From a virus, in the IMG/VR virus record IMGVR_UViG_3300017743_000058, positions 1 to 32,777 of that record: a stretch of 32,777 bases of DNA. The stretch is one strand, 5' to 3'. The notes under the pieces are model-generated. The model made no database searches. It had not been told where the DNA came from and saw nothing but the letters and a program-made list of their open reading frames with translations. The translations under genes were made by a program, and so were the position numbers. Below are positions 16,250 through 25,094 of the stretch, piece by piece. How positions within the stretch are numbered: the stretch's first letter is position 1; every line of letters starts with the position of its first letter.

Positions 16250-17308
16250 TTATTTTTTAGCAAATCGTGACAATGTGTTTGCATAGAAATCCATCGCACT
16301 AGTTACAGTTTGTTTGGAAGCTTCCTCTTGAATAACAACAGGAGAATCTTCTACCGCAGTTTCAGTTTCACTTTCATCAAGAATTTCACTTGCAACTTCT
16401 GCACCATCTTGTGGGAAATAGTTTTCCCTAATGATGTTTAGTTTGTCAGTATAATCCTCAGTAGAAACAAACTCTACACCTTCACTCAACGAACGAACTT
16501 TTTCCTTTTGGGTTAAAGTTAATTCTTCAGTTACTGAATTAAGTGCAATCTCTTTCGTAGATTCTTCGAGTCTACGAGAAAGTTTTACATTCTTTTCAAT
16601 TTCTTCATTAAGTTTAGATTGTGTATCATCCAAATTCTTTACTGACTCAGCATAAAGGTCAACCTTTTCCTCTGGAATGTCAATATAGTTTTCGGTGAAT
16701 ACTGTTTTAAGACCTTTAATGAAACCTTCCATAATTTCAAGTCTTAAACCGTTCTCAACGGCTAGTTTATTTTCTTCTAACCATTCTTTAGCAACATAAG
16801 TCAAGTACTCATCAACTTTTTCTGAAATCTCTGAACGAATTTCAACAAGGTTTTCTTCAAGTGTTTCCGCATATTGATCTTCCATGCGGTCTACTTCCTC
16901 ATTGATTTTGTCAAGAACTGCGGCTTCAAAAATTGTTTGAGCCTTATCTTTGAAGTCTTCTGTTAAATCTTGACCAGAAAGCATCGCATCAATGTGTTCT
17001 TTTACATCAATATCTTCCTTTGCCACTTTCTTACCTTTTTTCCAGCCTTCTTTTTTGGGTGGGAATGGTTTATCATCCTCATCCTCATCTTCCTCGTCAT
17101 CGGCATCATCATCTTCGTCATCATCTGATTCAGATTTTGATTTTGCCTCTTCGAGATCGTCTTCGGCTAGAACTTCTTCAGTTGTAACACTGTCAGTTTC
17201 TGTAATTTCTTCAACTGCCTCTTCGACCACATCGTTAGTAGTTTCTTCAGCGACAGTTTCTTCAACAACAGATTCTGTTTCTTGAATTTCTAAATCTTTA
17301 TCTGCCAT
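16250..17308 (-). CDS. 22: Prohead scaffold protein gp22
   Basis: This 352-aa protein forms the inner scaffold on which gp23 assembles and which gp21 later digests. It is very acidic, with an unbroken D/E-rich tract near residues 60-80 followed by a short basic piece (KKEGWKKGKK). The remainder is alpha-helical and coiled-coil-like (DRMEDQYAETLEENLVEI). It is longer than T4 gp22 (269 aa), mostly by the acidic N-terminal region. The end (MDFYANTLSRFAKK) resembles the conserved gp22 C-terminus. AGGAGACC precedes the ATG at 17308, and position between 21 and 23 supports the call. Confidence 0.93.
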   Translation of the reverse strand: MADKDLEIQETESVVEETVAEETTNDVVEEAVEEITETDSVTTEEVLAEDDLEEAKSKSESDDDEDDDADDEEDEDEDDKPFPPKKEGWKKGKKVAKEDIDVKEHIDAMLSGQDLTEDFKDKAQTIFEAAVLDKINEEVDRMEDQYAETLEENLVEIRSEISEKVDEYLTYVAKEWLEENKLAVENGLRLEIMEGFIKGLKTVFTENYIDIPEEKVDLYAESVKNLDDTQSKLNEEIEKNVKLSRRLEESTKEIALNSVTEELTLTQKEKVRSLSEGVEFVSTEDYTDKLNIIRENYFPQDGAEVASEILDESETETAVEDSPVVIQEEASKQTVTSAMDFYANTLSRFAKK

Positions 17309-17363
17309 TTTTGGTCTCCTATAAGGTTACTTATTTTTACCTGTAATCTGGTATAATCATATT

Positions 17364-17371
17364 TATTTATA
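17364..17371 (-). promoter_or_regulatory. T4-type late promoter of gene 22
   Basis: TATAAATA on the minus strand lies between gene 21 and gene 22, about 55 nt before the gene 22 start codon. Confidence 0.85.
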
Positions 17372-17374
17372 ATA

Positions 17375-18016
17375 TTATAAACTTGACAAGAAATTTTTAA
17401 ATAAATTAATCTTTACTTCTTCAAGTTGTTTACTTTTCGCTTCTTTCAATTCCTTCGCATAGGAGTCGATAGCAGCTTCACGAATAATACCGTTATCCCA
17501 AATCCATTCTTTATTTTCCATAATACCATTTACAAAGGCATCTGGTGCAGATGGATCTGCAACGATATCCGCTGCGGTTGCAAGATAAAAATCACCCTGT
17601 ACCACATTTGCATCACCTGTTTTTTTCACTGTACCCATTCCGCGAGATGATACACCAAGTTGTGCCCCTTCACTAATAAGGTTTTTAACAATCGCACCAT
17701 ATGGTGTCTCAGTCATAATTTTTGCCTTACCAATGAAATTATCACCTTCTAGTTTGAGATCCTTAATCATATGGGATACTCTTTCTAGGTTGATTGTTGG
17801 TCCGTCTGGATGTCCTAATTCACCAAACGCTCGGTTCTTATTAATATAACTCTCTGTATATCTGTTTACTTCTTGTTGTAAAACTTCTGTTGGATATACT
17901 CTATTATTTCTATTTTTAACATTGGATTGTAAAAAAACGCCTTCAATGTAAAGACCTTTTCCATTTTTTTCTTCTACAATGTTAATATCTTCTACGATTT
18001 CGGTAATGAGTTTCAT
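17375..18016 (-). CDS. 21: Prohead protease gp21
   Basis: This 213-aa serine protease (212 in T4) matures the head by cutting scaffold and capsid proteins after (L/I)xE. It shows FGELGHPDGPTINLERVSH near residues 64-82, with the catalytic His, and LGVSSRGMG near 117-125, with the catalytic Ser, as in T4 gp21 and herpes-type proteases. Its start overlaps the upstream small gene by 4 nt (ATGA). Likely self-cleavage sites are not obvious. Confidence 0.96.
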   Translation of the reverse strand: MKLITEIVEDINIVEEKNGKGLYIEGVFLQSNVKNRNNRVYPTEVLQQEVNRYTESYINKNRAFGELGHPDGPTINLERVSHMIKDLKLEGDNFIGKAKIMTETPYGAIVKNLISEGAQLGVSSRGMGTVKKTGDANVVQGDFYLATAADIVADPSAPDAFVNGIMENKEWIWDNGIIREAAIDSYAKELKEAKSKQLEEVKINLFKNFLSSL

Positions 18017-18279
18017 AGTCCTGTCCTCTTTACGTTAGAGCGTGCTCTTTTTGTATTTGCAATAGATACTTTTCCGGCACGTTTTCTAGCTGATTTTTTA
18101 TTCCTGATACTCATCTTAACTGCATCACCAGCACCAATTTTAACTTCGCGTTTATCTTTTACCGTATATCCCGGCCTGTCAGAGACATATTTAATTTTTC
18201 GCTTGCCGTTGCGGATCACAACCTTGCGTTTGATTGCTTCGTCTAAGTCGTTTTCTAAATAGTCTCCAAAAGATAACAT
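18013..18279 (-). CDS. 68: Small basic prohead core protein (gp68 position)
   Basis: This 88-aa protein has an acidic helical start (MLSFGDYLENDLDEAIKRK) and then a very basic part (RKRAGKVSIANTKRARSNVK). T4 gp68 is longer (141 aa), so identification relies on location between 67 and 21 and on the basic character. Such proteins are prohead core components that are cut by gp21. It overlaps gene 21 by 4 nt. Confidence 0.7.
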   Translation of the reverse strand: MLSFGDYLENDLDEAIKRKVVIRNGKRKIKYVSDRPGYTVKDKREVKIGAGDAVKMSIRNKKSARKRAGKVSIANTKRARSNVKRTGL

Positions 18280-18280
18280 A

Positions 18281-18484
18281 TTACTCTTCCGTTTCTAAAG
18301 TTTCTGGTTCAACATCTTGAAAAATCGATGCAGCAAAAATTCTTTTATGATCTTCAATTTCAGCTGCAATCTTTTGATTTAACATTGATGTAATATCATC
18401 CTTAGCATCTGATACGTTGCCTAATACAATGTTATCAACGATATCTGTATTAGTAGTATTTATATTTTCTTCCTGTTCACTCAT
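18281..18484 (-). CDS. 67: Small acidic prohead core protein (gp67 position)
   Basis: This 67-aa protein is acidic at both ends, with a middle helix ITSMLNQKIAAEIEDHKRIFAASIF that resembles the core of gp67-like proteins. T4 gp67 has 80 aa and a longer acidic tail. The call is based on position between 20 and 68, size and charge. AGGAG precedes the ATG. Confidence 0.7.
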   Translation of the reverse strand: MSEQEENINTTNTDIVDNIVLGNVSDAKDDITSMLNQKIAAEIEDHKRIFAASIFQDVEPETLETEE

Positions 18485-18493
18485 AATTCACTC

Positions 18494-20050
18494 CTAAAAT
18501 TCAAATTGACTCTGAGAATTGTCTTGTTCTCCACCGTCATCACTATCATCCCCATCAGTTTCTTGTGGTTCAGGTTCGGCAGTCTCTGCCTCTTTCTTTA
18601 ATTGTTTTTCCATGTCATTGATTTCTTCGTCATTCATTTTTAGTATGTTTCGTTTAACCCATTCTTCCGAATAGTATTTGCCAATCATACCTTCCATTTC
18701 GCCAATCAATGTAATTTTATCTCTTAACATTTCAGTATTTTTAACATCTGTATAATAAGAATCTTGAGTGTAATCTAAGATTAAATCTTCACTCATATTT
18801 TCCCATTCATCTGGTGTTATAACACCTTTCAAAATAAGTTGTTTTCTCATCAAGTCTAAAAATAGATTACTGAATGTATTTCTTAGTCTTACGATAAACC
18901 TATTAAATTTATATTCATCTCTAGATATTTCTGTCGCTCTACCAAGTTGAATACTATTTTCTGGTTCAAGTCTTGATATAGGCACATTGAGTGACTTGTA
19001 TAATTTCTTTTGGAAATATATTACATCATCCATCTCACCAAGATTAGACCCGCCTGGCAGTGTCTCAATCTCTGTGCCGCGTCCACCTTCTCTACGTGGG
19101 AACCAAAAATCTTCTAACATAGAAAGATGTTTTCTGTCATCTCTCACTTCACCAGTACTACCGTCATAAACGATTTTGTTTTTATACTTAGTCATAATAT
19201 CAGAGAGATATTGTTCTGCTTTTTGTTTTGGTAAGTTTCCTACGTCAATATAGAAAACTCTACGTTCTGGAGCTCTTGTCCAACGATAAATAACAACCGA
19301 ATCCTCTACCAATCTCAATTGGTTTAGTGGTTTAATTACTTTATGTAGGTGTCCAATAGAATGTTGTCTTTTTGCATCCTTTAAACCAGATGAAACATAA
19401 CAGATTGAGTCTACTGTAATTGGAATACCAGATGCTTGGTCTCCAGAAACAACACCTTTGTCATTAAAGATGTAATATTCTTTCATACCAGATACTAATG
19501 GTACTTCAGTTCCATTTACGGACTTCTCTTTCTTTTCTACTTCACGAATTTTTTTAATTTTTCGTGGGTCTACCCTACGTAGTTCTTTGATACCTTCTTT
19601 TGGTTTTGAATTATCGATAATAATATGATAGTAAATTCTACCATCAACATACCAACTCTTGAAAATATCATAACCATTTTCTTTAAATTTAAGTAGTTTT
19701 AAAATAGATTTGAATTCATCTTCAATCTTTTTCTTTACTGTTACAGTAACATCTAGATTTTTTGTATCAATTTTAATTGGATAATCGTCTGAATCGTTTA
19801 CGATAGATTCTGCTACAATATCATCGATTGCAGAATCTACTTCTGGATGAATAGACATATCTCTATATCTATCTATTAATTCTGCATCAGACTTTGCAGT
19901 ATTTTCCAGATTTAAATATGTTCCATAGAAACCAGATTGAACAGTAAGAGAGCCGTCATCTGTTGTACTATCTTTCGGTACAAAAGATTTCAGCTCTCTT
20001 TTTTGTTCTGCAGGGGTTCTTAATTCGAACCCAAATAATTTAACAGCCAT
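18494..20050 (-). CDS. 20: Portal vertex protein gp20
   Basis: This is the 518-aa (524 in T4) subunit of the dodecameric portal through which DNA enters and leaves the head. Family-typical blocks are seen: YRDMSIHPEVDSAIDDIVAE near residues 62-81, RAPERRVFYIDVGNLPK near 260, EDFWFPRREGGRGTEIETLP near 310-330, and LYKSLNVPISRLEPE. The acidic C-terminal tail (EPEPQETDGDDSDDGGEQ) is disordered-looking. GAGGTGA precedes the start at 20050. Confidence 0.97.
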   Translation of the reverse strand: MAVKLFGFELRTPAEQKRELKSFVPKDSTTDDGSLTVQSGFYGTYLNLENTAKSDAELIDRYRDMSIHPEVDSAIDDIVAESIVNDSDDYPIKIDTKNLDVTVTVKKKIEDEFKSILKLLKFKENGYDIFKSWYVDGRIYYHIIIDNSKPKEGIKELRRVDPRKIKKIREVEKKEKSVNGTEVPLVSGMKEYYIFNDKGVVSGDQASGIPITVDSICYVSSGLKDAKRQHSIGHLHKVIKPLNQLRLVEDSVVIYRWTRAPERRVFYIDVGNLPKQKAEQYLSDIMTKYKNKIVYDGSTGEVRDDRKHLSMLEDFWFPRREGGRGTEIETLPGGSNLGEMDDVIYFQKKLYKSLNVPISRLEPENSIQLGRATEISRDEYKFNRFIVRLRNTFSNLFLDLMRKQLILKGVITPDEWENMSEDLILDYTQDSYYTDVKNTEMLRDKITLIGEMEGMIGKYYSEEWVKRNILKMNDEEINDMEKQLKKEAETAEPEPQETDGDDSDDGGEQDNSQSQFEF

Positions 20051-20078
20051 GTATATTTCACCTCACTCAATAGCTAGA

Positions 20079-20603
20079 TTAAGTAGTCACACCATCGTGA
20101 TTCCAATAATCATATGCAAATGTCACAGTATATTCTTCAATCTGATCGTTTGCATCCCAAGATAATTCAATTGCACCCAATTCGGTTGGGAATAAACCAT
20201 AAAAGCGGTATGTTGCAATTGTAGAACCATCTTTAGCATAATGTTTTACTTCTGAATCTGACTTATAAGCGGTTTGAGCTGCGAGTTGAATATTAGCCTC
20301 ATGTGAATTAATATTCGCCATCCACTGTTCCAAAGTATTTCTGACTGAAAAATTCTCGTCATTAATAATTGTTACAGTCCATGGTTCAAATGTTCTGTTT
20401 CCGGCAATTCTTACTTGACGACCAAAGTATGGTACATCGATAGCAGGAATTGTGGATCCAGGCAATTGAGCTGCGCGACAAACAAATCTAAATGTTGAAT
20501 CGGCAGCTGCGTTAATTGGATTATTCACAACTGCCTCAAATAGATTCGGTCTTGCACCTCCAGCGGTTAAGTTGGACTTAAATGCAGAGATATCGAATGC
20601 CAT
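20079..20603 (-). CDS. 19: Tail tube protein gp19
   Basis: This 174-aa protein (163 in T4) polymerises into the inner tail tube. Typical features are RPNLFEAVVNNP at the start, FVCRAAQLPGSTIPAIDVPYFGR near residues 40-62, and an FEPWTVTIINDENFSVRNTLEQWM block. It ends with QIEEYTVTFAYDYW. It lies directly after the sheath gene, as in T4, and has its own late promoter and AAGGAG ribosome site. Confidence 0.96.
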   Translation of the reverse strand: MAFDISAFKSNLTAGGARPNLFEAVVNNPINAAADSTFRFVCRAAQLPGSTIPAIDVPYFGRQVRIAGNRTFEPWTVTIINDENFSVRNTLEQWMANINSHEANIQLAAQTAYKSDSEVKHYAKDGSTIATYRFYGLFPTELGAIELSWDANDQIEEYTVTFAYDYWNHDGVTT

Positions 20604-20634
20604 TTTGTTTTCTCCTTGTTAATCTATTTACTTT

Positions 20635-20642
20635 TATTTATA
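20635..20642 (-). promoter_or_regulatory. T4-type late promoter of gene 19
   Basis: TATAAATA on the minus strand in the gap between genes 18 and 19, about 30 nt before the gene 19 start codon. Confidence 0.85.
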
Positions 20643-20650
20643 ATACTTTT

Positions 20651-22948
20651 TTAAGCTTGACCAACAACTTCTTCAAAACTCACTCCTGTGCGTACTGCAA
20701 CAAAGTTAAGTTGAATGTAGTTGATTGAACGTGCTGGTTTAATATAGATGTCTCCGATAAATTCATTTCTATCAACAACTTCGGAAGTGTTGTTAGTTTC
20801 ATCACAGACAACTAAGAAGTCATAGATACCTCTTCTACCCTTAACATCTCTAAGGAAAGGTTCTACCAAGGATACAAACTGTGATCTTGTGAATTCATCG
20901 TTAAATTCAAACAATGTAAACTTAGATGCAGTTGCGATAGATTTTTCAAGTACGATAAACAATCTACGTACATTAATTCTGTCAAATGCACTTGGTTTAT
21001 TAGTGAATGTTTTATCACCATAAAGAATTGTGCCTTGGCCAGGGAATGTAACAACAGGGTTAATCGATGCTTTATATAAATCATCTCTATCCGTCTTATT
21101 CTGATTCCATGCAACTTTGATAACATTTTTGATGACACCACGATTAAATCCAGCAGGAGAGAACCATGTGTCTCTTTCTGCGTCTGTACGTGCCATTAAA
21201 CCAGCAATATCACCGTTAAATGGAACCCAACGATATACATCATTATATTTATCGTATTGATACTTGAAGTTTGAGTCAACAAATGCATAGTTACTATAAG
21301 CACCAACAGTTGTGTTAAAGAATGAAATTACATTTTGTGCAGAACCAGACTTAACATCCACATAACGTGGTGATAATAGTGCAACACAATCTTTTCTTAC
21401 CTCACAAATATTTTGTACGATATGTTGTAATACAGTGTTACCATTTGCAGCATCTGCCCATTCTCCACTCATTACTAGTGAAACGTCAACTAACTCAGGG
21501 TCAGCAAACAAATCATATCCAGCAATCGCTTCGGCGGCAGTAGGTGCAACACCGTTATTACCACCACTAAATGTTGAAACTTCTGCAGCTGCAAGTGAAG
21601 TAAACGAAGAAAGTGGTTTAGATATTGTTTCCTCTGAACCCCAATCTGTACCATCTGCAGGGTGGTTAATTACCCATACATATTCAGATGAAAGGTTAAT
21701 TACTTCTTTATAGTACATGTTTTTACCATCTTCGGCTTTACCGTTAGATGCTTTTGACAAATACTCATATCTTTCAAGTACTGTTTCTGAACCATTTGTG
21801 TTTCTTTGTACAACTAATACATGAACTTCACCAGTATCTGGTGCAGTATTAAACAATGATTTTAGATTTGCCGGTAATTCTGAAAATGTTGCGGCATCAA
21901 CCATGTAAGTCTTAAATTTATCCCCATCTGAACCGGCACAACGCGCAGCAAATACTGCACCATTACCTTGACCGCTATCAAATGTGATATCATCTTCTGA
22001 CTTAATTAATACTGGTGTATATGTATAGTTAACAGTTGGTGTACCGAATACTTTAATTTGTACCGCTGCACCATCTGCAGGCGCAGTAACGAAAGTTACT
22101 ACTTGACCACTTACAGAATAATCTGTTGTTACTGTTTTGTCTGCTGCATCTACTGTTACTCCAACGGTATCAGTTGAATCAACTGTCTCTGCAATTTCAA
22201 ATTTTGTTCTTGCAGGGATAGTTGCAACGATTGCTGCACCATCAGCAGGCGCAGATGTAAATGTAAGTGATGTACCATCAACAGAAATATTTGTATCTGC
22301 TGCACCAGCTACAGTTACTGCAACTGTTTCACCAAATGCATCTCTAGAAAGTGTAAATACAGTTTTTGCTGTAACAGTAATTACAATAGCATCTGCATTG
22401 GCAGGAGCACCATATGGCGCAGTACCAGCTGCAAAATCTAATGTTGTACCACTAATAGTATATTGTACATCGGGTGTTAAAGTTACACCATCAACAGATA
22501 CTGATACAGTACCGGCTGGTGTTGCACTTAACGTAATTGATGCAGTTGTACCGTCACCAGTTTCATTTTGGGTTGTAGCACCGACACCTACAAGGTTATC
22601 GGTTGCTTCCGCGACTCCGACGAAATCTTCCGTAGCATCAACAGGAGTAGATGATCCTGCAATACCAGCAACAGAGTTTAATGCACCGGCACCAATTACT
22701 CTATTTACTCTAAGAGAACTTGCATATGCAAGAAAATTCGCGGCAGTAAACCAAGACTGATAATTTTCAGATGTTGGTTTGCCGAAATACTTAACTAATT
22801 CTGTTTCAGTACTGATATTCACAATTTCGCCCACGGGCCCCCATGAGAATTTTCCTACCAATGCACCAATTGACGTTGCAACTGATGGAGTAGAAGTAGT
22901 GAGATCAATTTCTGAAACATTAACGCCTGGACTTACTTGGAATGGCAT
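20651..22948 (-). CDS. 18: Tail sheath protein gp18 with a repeated beta-rich insertion
   Basis: This 765-aa subunit of the contractile sheath is about 100 residues longer than T4's (659). The N-terminus (SPGVNVSEIDLTTSTPSVATSIGALVG) and C-terminus (GDIYIKPARSINYIQLNFVAVRTG) are the conserved sheath parts. Residues ~136-303 consist of three imperfect Val/Thr/Ala-rich repeats ending in patterns such as TFTSAPADGAAI, which are probably surface-exposed beta domains. GAGGAGATGAAAA precedes the start at 22948. The 207-aa open frame opposite this insertion is a shadow. Confidence 0.96.
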   Translation of the reverse strand: MPFQVSPGVNVSEIDLTTSTPSVATSIGALVGKFSWGPVGEIVNISTETELVKYFGKPTSENYQSWFTAANFLAYASSLRVNRVIGAGALNSVAGIAGSSTPVDATEDFVGVAEATDNLVGVGATTQNETGDGTTASITLSATPAGTVSVSVDGVTLTPDVQYTISGTTLDFAAGTAPYGAPANADAIVITVTAKTVFTLSRDAFGETVAVTVAGAADTNISVDGTSLTFTSAPADGAAIVATIPARTKFEIAETVDSTDTVGVTVDAADKTVTTDYSVSGQVVTFVTAPADGAAVQIKVFGTPTVNYTYTPVLIKSEDDITFDSGQGNGAVFAARCAGSDGDKFKTYMVDAATFSELPANLKSLFNTAPDTGEVHVLVVQRNTNGSETVLERYEYLSKASNGKAEDGKNMYYKEVINLSSEYVWVINHPADGTDWGSEETISKPLSSFTSLAAAEVSTFSGGNNGVAPTAAEAIAGYDLFADPELVDVSLVMSGEWADAANGNTVLQHIVQNICEVRKDCVALLSPRYVDVKSGSAQNVISFFNTTVGAYSNYAFVDSNFKYQYDKYNDVYRWVPFNGDIAGLMARTDAERDTWFSPAGFNRGVIKNVIKVAWNQNKTDRDDLYKASINPVVTFPGQGTILYGDKTFTNKPSAFDRINVRRLFIVLEKSIATASKFTLFEFNDEFTRSQFVSLVEPFLRDVKGRRGIYDFLVVCDETNNTSEVVDRNEFIGDIYIKPARSINYIQLNFVAVRTGVSFEEVVGQA
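22040..22543 (-). repeat. Three tandem repeats inside the gp18 coding sequence
   Basis: The repeats cover residues 136-196, 197-248 and 249-303. Shared pattern: V.V.DG...T...Y..SG..L.F..APADGA.I. At DNA level, the 22-mers at 22065-22086 and 22233-22254 (plus-strand gctgcaccatcwgcaggcgcag) differ at one base and are 168 nt apart, so the duplication looks fairly recent or the codons are constrained. Confidence 0.75.
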
Positions 22949-23016
22949 TTTTCATCTCCTCTATATTAATAGTTTTAGTTTTGTTAAAATCAACTCTTTT
23001 TGTATGTTTCATAATT

Positions 23017-23024
23017 TATTTATA
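23017..23024 (-). promoter_or_regulatory. T4-type late promoter of gene 18
   Basis: TATAAATA on the minus strand between genes 17 and 18. It gives a leader of about 60 nt before the gene 18 start codon. Confidence 0.85.
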
Positions 23025-23035
23025 AAAAATATGAT

Positions 23036-24646
23036 TTAATGATCGTTACCAAACCATCTATCGCCATCTGAGTCTACAAAAGTCTCAATCTCTGCGCCAG
23101 AATGGACAAAACCAAAAGGCAACATATTTTCTTCCAACATACGTAGTCTTTCTTCGTATATTTCTTGTCTTGTATCCTTATCACATAAATCCTTAAAATA
23201 AACTTCTGTAGTCATCCACGAAAATAATATCAAAGTATCTACCATGTCATCTGTCCTATCGGCTTCTGCCTCAAACTTATGTCCTTTAGAGACAAATGAT
23301 GAAAGTTCATTTATAGTTTCAAAATCTGCAATTAATAGTTTATCTTCTTCTATTAAACTTTTTAGGTTAAAACAACCTGTTTTCTTCGTTGCCTTTGTTG
23401 TTCTAATTCCTATTGTATAAGACTTACCAAACCCACCAGATATACTTTGTCCTTTTCTTGGGTCTGTTTGTACAGTAATCATATTCTCATACTCATGTTC
23501 ATGATAAAGAATGTCACTGACTTGTTGTCCGACATCATTTATTTCAACCAAAATATATGCATCATTATATAGTCTAGCAACATTTTTAATAATATTTGGA
23601 AAAACTAGGGGCGGAATTTCATTGTTTCTAAATGTTGCAACTTGTTTAAACGGCATTTCTGATGCATCAAATACTGAAAATGCAGAATAATCACCCCCAC
23701 GACCTCTTGCAACATCAACAGTTAAAAAATATTGATGTTGTTCTCTTGGTAAGTCGTAGTATAAAACTCCATTATTCTTTTTCTTAGGATTTTTAAATAC
23801 TAGATTTTTTAATTTTGCAGTATTAATAAGTGTGTTGGTTGAACCAAGGAACTCTGTATCAAACTCTTGTTTAAACTGTTGTTCACTTGTATTCTTTATT
23901 GTCATTGCCTTCCAGTTTTCATCTCTGCCCGGCACTTCTGACCAATGTACTTCTATAGGTACATACGTATTTCTACCTTCCGTTGCATCACTCCATAGTT
24001 TATAAAAATGATTCATACCTTGTGGAGTAGATACAATAATAACTTTTGTAGATTGTCCAGATGAAATTGTAGGATAAACTGAGTTAAAAAATTCTTCTGC
24101 AAGTTCGTTCGGAACAAATGCAAATTCGTCTAGGAAAAGAATGTTAAAAGAACCACCACGAATTGCACTAGATGATGTCGCGGCGGCCATAACTTTTGCA
24201 CCATTTTCTAATTCTATATTACCTTTATTCCAAACAACAACCCCTTGCTGTAACCATTTAGGTAGATGTTCATATGCCATCTGTAATCTACCCAATAATT
24301 CTCTCGCGGTTGCAAGTTTGTTTGCAAGTAGTGCAACAGAAACATCTTTATTAAATAATATGTAGTGTAAAAAGAATGCAATACATGTAATTGACTTACC
24401 AGACTGTCTACCGATTTTACAAATAGTAAATCTATTATCGTAAAAGTTTTGAACCATATTTTCTTGAAAAGGATAAAGATCAAAATTTACAAGTCCAGTA
24501 TCAACATTAACAATTTTCATATATGTTTTAATAAAGTAAACAGGATCATCCATACACTTTACATATTCTTTGGCCTGCTCTTCTGTCCATTCTATATTAA
24601 TTCCAGCAGCTTTTAAATTCGGATTGTTGTTATAGAATTCACTCAT
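23036..24646 (-). CDS. 17: Terminase large subunit gp17
   Basis: This 536-aa (610 in T4) packaging motor and headful nuclease has a Walker A CKIGRQSGKSIT (76-87) of the T4 'GRQxGKT' type and a Walker B ILFLDEFAFV (169-178), with the motif III STPQG near 206-210. The C-terminal RNase H-like nuclease shows FLTVDVARGRGGDYSAF (307-323), ILVEIND and DDMVDTLILF, which supply the acidic metal ligands. The start overlaps gene 16 by 4 nt (ATGA). It is shorter than T4's, mainly at the ends. Confidence 0.98.
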   Translation of the reverse strand: MSEFYNNNPNLKAAGINIEWTEEQAKEYVKCMDDPVYFIKTYMKIVNVDTGLVNFDLYPFQENMVQNFYDNRFTICKIGRQSGKSITCIAFFLHYILFNKDVSVALLANKLATARELLGRLQMAYEHLPKWLQQGVVVWNKGNIELENGAKVMAAATSSSAIRGGSFNILFLDEFAFVPNELAEEFFNSVYPTISSGQSTKVIIVSTPQGMNHFYKLWSDATEGRNTYVPIEVHWSEVPGRDENWKAMTIKNTSEQQFKQEFDTEFLGSTNTLINTAKLKNLVFKNPKKKNNGVLYYDLPREQHQYFLTVDVARGRGGDYSAFSVFDASEMPFKQVATFRNNEIPPLVFPNIIKNVARLYNDAYILVEINDVGQQVSDILYHEHEYENMITVQTDPRKGQSISGGFGKSYTIGIRTTKATKKTGCFNLKSLIEEDKLLIADFETINELSSFVSKGHKFEAEADRTDDMVDTLILFSWMTTEVYFKDLCDKDTRQEIYEERLRMLEENMLPFGFVHSGAEIETFVDSDGDRWFGNDH

Positions 24647-25083
24647 TCTCTATTTTTACCCTTTAACATCTCTAACAACTCATTGGTATTACCTACGAAT
24701 ACTGAATTATTATTAACAACTTTATTCGGGCCTTTGCCACCTTTTTCATTTTCTATTTTATTCATATCTTTTTGCAGATCCGTTAAATCCTTAACAGCAT
24801 CCATATTTGCTTTCATGAGTTGTCCAAAAACTTCATATGCTCTTGGGTGATCTGATTCTTTTGCAAGTACTAAAAGATTTTCTAATGCATCTTCGCCTTT
24901 TGAAACTAATTGATATAATTTTTCTCTACGAAATTCGTAATCATTCTTAATATCATGATTTCTTTCTTCTGACGTGTCTATATATTCCAGTTCTGTATTA
25001 GACTGAATTTCTATGGGATGATAATCATCATCTTTCACTTCTAAAACTTCATTTAATTTTGAATCTATTTCTTTATCACTCAT
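24643..25083 (-). CDS. 16: Terminase small subunit gp16
   Basis: This 146-aa protein (164 in T4) recognises DNA for packaging and stimulates gp17. It has an acidic N-terminus, a helical middle (RREKLYQLVSKGEDALENLL...EVFGQLMKANMDAVKDLTDLQKD, in two blocks near residues 50-110) and an NNNSVFVGNTNELLEML end typical of marine T4-like gp16. The frame is open to an ATG at 25095, but GGAG at 25090-25093 lies 6 nt before the ATG at 25083, which is preferred. Confidence 0.9.
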   Translation of the reverse strand: MSDKEIDSKLNEVLEVKDDDYHPIEIQSNTELEYIDTSEERNHDIKNDYEFRREKLYQLVSKGEDALENLLVLAKESDHPRAYEVFGQLMKANMDAVKDLTDLQKDMNKIENEKGGKGPNKVVNNNSVFVGNTNELLEMLKGKNRE

Positions 25084-25094
25084 ATCATTCTCCA

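Noticed and set aside
18457-18464. TATAAATA inside the gp67-position gene
   Set aside because: It lies about 20 nt after that gene's start codon in A+T-rich coding sequence. An internal promoter for 68/21 cannot be excluded, but nothing else supports it.
22137-22760. 207-codon open frame on the plus strand opposite the sheath gene
   Set aside because: It lies fully inside gp18, is Ala/Val/Ser/Thr-rich as expected of the complement of the repeats, and has no ribosome site or promoter.
22949-23012. Upstream 30-codon frame (MKHTKR...) overlapping the gp18 start
   Set aside because: Its ATG falls at or before the predicted late transcript start near 23011 and has no ribosome site.
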